Shown: positions 62,350-64,000 of the stretch, in pieces
Numbering within the stretch: position 1 is the first letter of the stretch
Layout of the letters: every line of letters starts with the position of its first letter
Source of the DNA: Lathyrus oleraceus
Lineage: Eukaryota; Streptophyta; Magnoliopsida; Fabales; Fabaceae
NCBI RefSeq assembly: GCF_024323335.1
Contig: NC_066583.1
Span: forward strand, 362,622,377-362,686,376
DNA length: 64,000 bases
Reading direction: 5' to 3'
Notes under the pieces: model-generated
Databases searched by the model: none
Told to the model about the DNA's origin: nothing
Seen by the model: only the letters and a program-made list of their open reading frames with translations
Position numbers and translations under genes: made by a program

Positions 62350-64000
62350 TGTAACACCCCGATAATAATAAAATAATTATTTAAAATTGAGTTAATAATT
62401 TATTTATTAATTTAATTAAATAATTGGGAATTTTATTATTATTATTTTTGGATTATTATTATTATTCGGAAAATATATATATGTTGGAAGTAAGAGAAAG
62501 AATTCCATTTTGGTAAAAAGAAAGTTTCACGTGAAAACAGAGAACGATCGTGAAAGTGGAAAAGGGCAAAGAGACAGAGCAAGGGCTGAAGGTTGAAGAG
62601 AGAAAAGCTTGGAGCTCAAAGAACTGCCGGATTACTCAGGTAAGGGGGGTTTATCGTCGATTAATGGGTATTATGGGATAATATGTGATGGGTAGTGATA
62701 AGCCGTTAATTTGACCCTAATTGGGATTGTTGATGCTGAAGAAATTTGTTGGATAAATTGTATTTAGACTGTAATTGGATTTGTGTTTGGGTTAGTTGTG
62801 AAATTCCGAGCGTATAGCTTTTTACGGAATCGGAATCGGAGGTCTGGAAGTCCTCCAACGGCGGAAAATGCGGAGAATTCTGCATTCTGCCTTGTGTTAG
62901 CGCAGGAACTGCTGTTTTGTCTGCGTTAACCGGTTAACCCAGGGTGTTAACCGGTTAACATTGTTATAATTTGTGAAAATGTGCTGTTTTGCCTGCGTTA
63001 ACCGGTTAACCCAGGGCGTTAACCGGTTAACACTGTTACGTTTTGCCAGAAAATGTGTTTTTGCCTGCGTTAACCGGTTAACCCAGGGCGTTAACCGGTT
63101 AACACTGTTGCAGAGTGGAAAAATTGGCTTTTTAATGTTGTGTACATAATTGAGAGTTGGCCTATGTTGGCGTATGATGTAATAGGGATTATTTCCCGCT
63201 GTTTTGAGCAGTATAGGTATTAGTAGAGTTGCTAATACTGTGTTTAATTGATTGACATGATAATGATGTGTTGATACATGTGTTGATGATGTATGATGAT
63301 ATGCATAATGCTATGAATGTATATATTATGCATGTATTTGTGAATGGACTGTTGTATGGCTTAGAGTGTGAGCATATGTCCATTGTGAATTGTTGTTGAT
63401 GCTGCATTGCTAGATGATTAGCGTGCATAGCATAGCCTTCGGGGCTGTAGCTAATTCCCATGGTGAGGAATTAGTGAGTGAACCATTGTGGGTTTGTTGT
63501 TGATGTTTGCATGCTAGATGATTAGTGTGCATAGTCTAGCCTTCGGGGCTGTAGCTAATTCCCATGGTGAGGAATTAGTGAGTGAGTCATTAGATCTCAA
63601 ATGAGTGGGACTAGTGAGCTTAGTAGCCGTATCTGGATTTGATCGGTGAGCTTGAACTATATGTTCAAGAATAGTCGGTACCGCATGTGTGGAGTCTCAT
63701 TGCATAATGTATGTATGGCGTATAATATGAATGGATGTATTCCAATATTATACGTGTGTTTGTTGTTGTTGTGGAGTACGATTTGAGATTATACTTGTAC
63801 TTTATGTTGGTGTTGAGTATGATGTTGAGCTGATGTGCTGTTACTGATTGTATGTTGCGATTAGGGTGATTAATGTGTTAAATTACTTAACATGACATTA
63901 TATTCTATAATGCTTATTATATTGATTGAGGAACTCACCCTTACAACTATTTTTCAGGTAACGAGAAATGAGTTGAGTAGAAGCGAATGCTTGGAGTCTA
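62350..64000 (+). repeat. 3' LTR of the Tekay element, incomplete
   Basis: 1,651 bp of the expected 1,942 before the window ends. Near-identical to 55872-57521, with the palindrome block (62925 onward) and the donor- and acceptor-like sites (62640, 63957). Confidence 0.95.

Larger units (their letters stand above)
55872..64000 (+). mobile_element. Tekay-lineage chromovirus (Ty3/gypsy), cut by the window end
   Basis: 5' LTR 55872-57813, a tRNA-iMet PBS, one gag-pol ORF, polypurine tract and 3' LTR from 62350, with about 290 bp expected beyond the window. The compared 1,650 bp of the LTRs differ by one substitution (G/A near 56185) and one 1-bp gap (near 57074), so insertion is recent. It landed in the mobile-domain gene at 55871. 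The right target duplication is out of view. Confidence 0.95.

Overview
The window looks like nuclear DNA of a flowering plant, most likely a papilionoid legume. It is AT-rich and has intron-bearing plant genes, Ty3/gypsy elements of the Athila, Tat and Tekay lineages, decayed Ty1/copia elements, CACTA transposons and MITEs. The legume call rests on overall look, not on a search. I saw no rRNA, tRNA or CRISPR array.

1-27.1 kb: a decayed copia pol (1-1670), then a nested stack. The outer layer is a Tat-like gypsy element (about 2902-27118) without recognisable pol, carrying a long antisense ORF. It was hit by a copia LTR, now solo (4235-19234, target duplication ACATC), which was hit by a young 13.7-kb Athila-clade element (5100-18811, duplication AGTAA). 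A Tekay-like solo LTR (22583-25316) splits the antisense ORF.

27.1-36.9 kb: a host gene island with two convergent genes. One is a ten-exon SEC14/CRAL-TRIO lipid-transfer protein gene (28267-31361, +); the other is a WEB-family coiled-coil gene resembling Arabidopsis At5g55860/TREPH1 (32563-35629, -, with a 5'UTR intron). Related MITE-like repeats sit in introns of both.

36.9-53.5 kb: older repeats: a gag-less copia element with both LTRs (37704-40969, -), a tnp2 CACTA fragment (about 41460-44212, -), a Tat-like fragment (44941-46318, -), a 402-bp MITE (46739-47140), and a palindrome-rich tract around a complete 1.6-kb non-autonomous CACTA element (50005-51616, duplication TTT) with leader-like DNA inside. 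Five long (TA)n arrays occur in the window.

53.5-64 kb: a plant-mobile-domain pseudogene (53959-55871, -) is cut by a young Tekay-lineage element (55872 to beyond the window) with a near-intact gag-pol ORF and a stop just before the chromodomain.

The most interesting signals are regulatory architecture inside retrotransposons. The Athila element has arrays of TGTGACG..CGTCACA palindromes in its LTRs and a second array plus TATA box in front of an internal ORF, which suggests a separate internal promoter. The Tekay LTR holds three 72-bp units with six perfect copies of GTTAACCGGTTAAC, paired at 21 bp, and a candidate intron whose donor layout is shared by the diverged solo LTR.
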